DNA from: Microglena sp. YARC | Taxonomy: Eukaryota; Chlorophyta; Chlorophyceae; Chlamydomonadales; Chlamydomonadaceae | Length of the DNA stretch: 64,000 nt | Assembly: GCA_022414725.1 (NCBI GenBank) | Contig: CM039464.1 | Coordinates: 46,509,481 to 46,573,480 of the forward strand | Direction of reading: 5' to 3' | Shown: in pieces, positions 13,801 through 20,000 of the stretch | Layout: every line of letters begins with the position of its first letter | Numbering within the stretch: the stretch's first letter is position 1 | Notes under the pieces: generated by a model | The model's database searches: none | What the model was told of the DNA's origin: nothing | The model's input: only the letters and a program-made list of their open reading frames with translations | Made by a program: the position numbers and the translations under genes

Positions 13801-16800
13801 GGGGGGGGGGGGGGGGGTATACATTGCCTCGAACCGTTGGATGAAGCAGCAGCGGCAGCGGCGGTGGTGGTGGTGGTATACATTGCCTCAAACCGCTGGA
13901 TGAAGCGGCGGCGCGGCGGCGGTGGTGTGTGTGTGTGTGTGTGGTGTGGTGGGGTGGTGGTGGGTATGCATTGCCTCAAACCGTTGGATGAAGCGGCGGC
14001 AGTGTGTGGTGTGTGTGTGTGGTGTGTGGTGGTGGGTATGCAGATGAAGCGGCGGCGGTGGGTGGTGTGTGTGTGTGTGTGTTGGTGGTGGGTATGCATT
14101 GCCTCAAACCGTTGGATGAAGCGGCGGCGGCGGCGGCGGTGGTGGTGTGTGGTGGTGTGTGTGGGGGGGGGGGGGGGGGGAGGGGGGGGGGGGGGGGTAT
14201 GCATTGCCTCAAACCTTTGGATGTGTGTGTGTGTTCGTGGGTGGGTGGGTGGGTGGGTGGGGGGGGCATGATACAAATGTACTACAAGGTTCTTCACTTA
14301 TGAAATCAATCAATAGTACGCCTTATTGTTGAGGGGGGCAGCTCATTTATTCGCACTGGGGCCAACCACCACGATGACCACGAGGTCCTGTTTATCCCTA
14401 GCCTTGCCGTTGTACTGCTTATCCGGTACAATGCTGGGTCCTGGATTCACATATTAATATATTCAACAACGCACCACGAGGTCCTTCACTGTATCCCTAG
14501 CCTTGCCATTGTTCTGCTTATCGAGTATAATGCTGGGTCCCGGATTCACATATTAATAGATTCAACAACGCACCACGAGGTCCTTCACTTTATTCCTAGC
14601 CTTGCCATTGTACTGCTTATCGAGTACAATGCTGGGTCCCAGATTCACATATTAATAGATTCAACAACGCACCACGAGGTCCTTCACTTTATCCCTAGCC
14701 TTGCCATTGTCACGCTTATCGAGTACAATGATGGGTCCTGGATTCACATATTAACAGGTTCAACAACGCACCACGAGGTCCTTCACTTTATCCCTAGCCT
14801 TGCCATTGTCACGCTTATCGAGTACAATGCTGGGTCCTGGATTCACATATTAACAGGTTCAACAACGCACCACGAGGTCCTTCACTTTATCCCTGGCCTT
14901 GCCGTCTTTTGTCTCGAACAACTTGGGGAGTGCCTTCAGCACAGGCTGAGGTGTTATCACTTTGGCTCCGAACAGGCTGCAGGCAAGAACACAAGGTTGG
15001 AGGGGACAGGGGACAAGGTTGGAGGGGACAGGGGACAAGGTTGGAGGGGACAGGGGACAAGGTTGGAGGGGACAGGGGACAAGGTTGGAGGGATGGTGTG
15101 AGTTTGTGTTGATGAGGGGTAGTTGTGAGATATTGTTCAATTGTTGACTTTGGCTCTGAACAGGCTGCAGGCATGGGGACAAGGTTGGGGGGGGCAAGGT
15201 TGGAGTGGACAGGGGGCAAGTTTGGAGGGATGGTGTGAGTTCGTGTTGATGTGGGGTAGTTGTGAGATATTGTTCAATCGTTAACTTTTCCTCAAAACAG
15301 GCTGAAGGCAAGGGGACAAGGTTGGGAGGGATAAGGTTGGAGGGACAAGGAAACAAAGGTGTGAATCTTGTGCTGATACGGGTTGGTGTGAGTTATTGTT
15401 CAATTGTTGACTTCGACCCCACACCACCCATGCCATACCCCACCAAACAACCACCCCCCCCCCACACACACACACACACACACATCCACCCTAACGACAC
15501 ACACACCACCCCACACACCCACATCCTCACCCAGCACCCACCCACACCCCCTGAGATAACTGGACAGCGAGGGCCTGGCTAGCTTGGTGAGTAGGGTGCA
15601 TGTAAACTGTAATGATGACGCCTGGTGGGGCGTGGGATTAAGAGAGCCCTGTCATACAGCGGTAGAGATCGGGCTGCTACTTTACCTGGACAAAGCTACC
15701 ATGGTGGTTGACAGCGACCGCGAACACTAAGGCACACCTGTAGGGATTCGAACCCGGCACCTTCTGCCTGATTTCAACGAACTCAACCATTGAGCCGATC
15801 ATCAAAATGGGAGATGTAAAATGTCTAAACATATGCGATTGCATTCTGAACTCATCAGTGTGGTGCAGGGTACTACTTCTTGCCAAATTGGTCAGCGCTT
15901 TAAGCGCACAAACGTCAAATTGGTCAGCGCTTTTTACTGCAAAAAAGTGCAAAAACTAATACTCACTCTGTACTCATCAGTGTGGTATAGTAGTGTTTAG
16001 GGAACAGCAAATCATATGATGTTGACCAAAGACGAGTATGATATCATATGATATCGTACAAAAATCATATGATTTAATATCATATGATATGGTGCCCCAG
16101 GCCAAAGTTACCTAGTCAGACTGCCGTCATCATATGATATCATATGATGACATGATATCATATGATATCATATTGCCCATCCCTAGTAGTGTTAATACTA
16201 CACAGGGTTACTCTTAGGGACCGGATATAATATGAATTTGACGAAAGGCGAGTTTGATATCATATGATACCATGATGCGAATTGCATCGTATGATATTGT
16301 CTATAAATGGTCACTTTAGCCTAGTCAGACTGCCGGCATCATATGATATCGTGTGATATCATATGATGACATGATATCTTATTACCGTTCCCTAGTTACT
16401 CAGCCTGCAGACGGTGAGCAGCACGAAGACTGGTGGGCCATGTAATCGATCCAACTCCAAAGCTAGGTTGGCAACTGAACTACTGGAGCACACTCTCCCC
16501 ACCACCACCCCAACCCACACCACACTCACACAGAACCAATCCACCCCCACACACCCACCCAACCCACACACTAAATCAAAATCTAGGTTGGTGAGATACC
16601 TGAACAGCTGGAGCACGGCACACCCACACCCACACCCAACCACACACACCAACCCCCTCACCCACACACACTAAATCTAAATATAGGTTGGTGAGAAACC
16701 TGAACAGCTGAAGCATACCACACACACGCAACCCCCTCACCCACACACACTACATCAAAATCTGGGTTGGTGAGATACCTGAACAGCTGGATCACACCAC

Positions 16801-17004
16801 ACCCACACACAACCCCCTCACCCAACCACACACCCACACACTAAATCAAAATATAGGTTGGTGAGATACCTGAACAGCTGGAGCACGGCTTCCAAACATG
16901 CAACTACTACTTTGGGGATCTTGTGAACGAAGCCCTCCACCAACGCAGACTGTAGGGGTGAAAGCACACAGGTATGGGTATGTCAGGCAGGGCTTTGCTT
17001 ACGT

Positions 17005-17035
<31 letters not shown>

Positions 17036-17053
17036 GCGTGTGTGTGTGTGTGT

Positions 17054-17086
<33 letters not shown>

Positions 17087-20000
17087 GTACATCAGGCAGT
17101 GCTTTGCTTTCGGTGTGTGTGTGGTGGTGTGTGTAGGGTTTTGTATGTGTGTGTGTGGTACGTCAGGCAGTGTTTTTTTTATGTTGTGTGTGTGTGAGGG
17201 GGGGGGGGGGGGGGGGGGGGGGATACGCCAGGCAGTGCTTTTCATACGGTGTGCGTGTGATGGTGTATGTCTGTGTGTGTTGTGTGGTGGTGGTGGTGGT
17301 GGGGTGTTTGGGGTGGGGGGTAGTGTGTGTGTGGTACGTCAGGCGGTGCTTTTCTCACGGTGGGTGGGTGGGTTTTGGGGTGGGTTTTGGGGTGGGTGGG
17401 TGGGTGTACGTCAGGCAGTGTTTTACTTACGGTGGGTGTGTGGTGGTGTTTGGTGGTGGTGTGTGGGTGTGGAGTGTGGGTGTGGGTGTGGGTGTGGGTG
17501 TGGGGGGGGGGGGGGATATGTCAGGCAGTGCTTTTCTTACGGTGTGCGTGGGATGGTGTGTGTTTGGGTGTGTGTTTGGGGGGGGGGGGGGGGGGTAGTG
17601 TGTGTGTGGTACGTCAGGCAGTCCTTTTCTTATGGTGGGTGGGTGGGTGGGTGGGTGGGTGGGTGGGGGTAGGTGAGAATAATCTGCGTGAGAATAATCT
17701 CTTTAGTGCTGTTGACATCTTGGGGCTTAGCCCAGTGGCTGGATCAGGGAGCTGCCTAGGAGCTGCCGGCCGCAGCTGAAAAGAAAAGCTATGAACTATA
17801 CAACACTAACCACTACGCTATCACTTTGTAACTTTTATCACTTTGTTACACTTTATCACTTTGTTGTACGTTATCACTCACCACTTCGTAAACACTTAGT
17901 TACACTTGATCACTTTGTTATACATTATCACTTTGTTACACGTTATTACTCACCACTACTTTATCACCTTGTCACACTTAATCACTTTGTTATGCATGAT
18001 CACTCTGTCATACGTCATCACTGCGTTAAACTTTATCACCTTGTTACACTTTATCACTTTGTCACACTTAATCACTTTCTTATGCATTATCACTCTGTTA
18101 TACGTTATCACTCACCACTACTTTATCACTTTGTTCGAGCTCCACAAAGCCCAACAGTACGTCAGTCGCACGCATGACTGTGCTGGCTCGCCCACTCAGG
18201 CATTTGGCCACAATGTTGGTGCAGATTCTGTCACAGTACCTGCGTCAGCCGGGTGGTAGGCAGGAATTAGGGTTTAGGGTTGTTGTTTGGTTGGTTGCTT
18301 GCTTGCTTGGTTTGCTGGTTGGTATTAGGTCACAATGTTGGTGCAGATTCTATCACAGTACCTGCGTCAGCCGGGTGGTAGGCAGGGTTTAGGGTTTAGG
18401 GTTGCTGGTTGGTTGGTTGCTTGCTTGGTTGGTTTGCTGGTTGGCATTTGGCCACAATGTTGGTGCAGATTCCATCACAGTACCTGCGTCAGCTGGGTGG
18501 TAGGCAGGGTTTAGGGTTTAGGGTGGCAGGGTTTAGGGTTGCTGGTTGGTTGGTTGCTAGCTTGCTTGGTTGGTTTGCTGGTTGGCATTTGGCCACAACG
18601 TTGGTGCAGATTCTGTCACAGTACCTGCGTCAGCTGGGTGGTAGGCAGGGATTAGGGTTTAGGGTTGTTGGTTGGTTGGTTGCTTGCTTGCTTGCATGCT
18701 TGCTTGTTTGGTTTGCTGGTTGGCATTTGGCCACAATGTTGGTGCATATTCTGTCACAGTACCTGCATGAGCCGGGTGTTTAATTTTGTGGGTGGGTGGG
18801 CGTGGGTGGGGGCAGTGTGTGTGTGTGCGGTACATCAGGCAGTGCTTTTCTTAGGGTGTTTGTGTGGTGGTGTGTGTTTGTGGGTGGGTTACCTGCCGGG
18901 TGTTTAATTTGATTAGCTATAAATTGCAGCTTCCATATTACAGACTATCCGTCCCTATTTTGTCACAGTGCCGGCGTCAGCCGGGAGGTTAATTTGTTTA
19001 GCTACATATGGCAGGTGTGGGTGAGTGGGTGGGGGTGGGGGCAGTGTGTGTGTGGTACGTCAGGAAGTGCTTTTCTTAGGGTGTGTGTGTGGTGGTGTGT
19101 GTTTGTTTGTGGGTTACCTGCGTCAGCCGGGTGTTAAATTTGTTTCGCTACAAATAGCAGCTTCCATATTACAGACTATCTGACTCTATTCTGTCACAGT
19201 GCCTGCGTCAGCCGGGAGGTTAATTTGTTTAGCTACATATGGCAGGTGTGGGTGAGTGGGTGGGGGTGGGGGCAGTGGGTGTGTGTGTGGTACGTCAGGC
19301 AGTGCTTTTCTTAGGGTATGTGTGTGGTGGTGTGTGTTTGTGGGTGGGTTACCTGGGCCAGCCGGGTGATAAATTTGTTTCGCTACAAATAGCAGCTTCC
19401 ATATTACAGACTATCTGACTCTATTCTGTCACAGTGCCTGCGTCAGTCGGGAGGTTAATTTGTTCAGCTACACATAGCAGGTGTGGGTGAGTGGGTGTGA
19501 GTGGGGGCAGTGTGTGTGTGTGTGTGTGTGTGTGGTGCGTCAGTTAGGTAAATCCTGGTTTCACATTCAGAAGTACTGGGGGGTGATCATTTTGGGGGGT
19601 GATCATGTTCCCTAAAGGGGTTAGGGGCCAATGCCTAAAGGCATAGCCCTTAAGGCATAGCCTTTTGTCTTCGCCCCATACTACCACTACCCCCCCTCAG
19701 GGCATGAATTGGTGTTGGACCTCATGGCTTTTTGTTTTTTTGTACATATAGCGATCTCTAGTTTAGACCCCGTTTTGGCAAAATTATCGCTATAAAATGT
19801 ACAAAAACGAAAGTTTTATTTTGCCCTGAACGGCCCTAAAAAGCTATTTAAGGCTATAAAAGCCATATAAGGCACCAGACCGCTGTCCCTTGAGGAAGTC
19901 TAAAACCATAAAGCTATAAAAAAACACTTTCAGATTTGAAAAAAAACTGTTAGACCTCCTCCTTCCCCAGAAGCTTACTTGGCTGTCGATGCTTCAGAGG

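Noticed and set aside
15725..15802. A tRNA gene
   Set aside because: A and B boxes are present, but the acceptor and anticodon stems do not pair and the sequence is the head of a repeated SINE.
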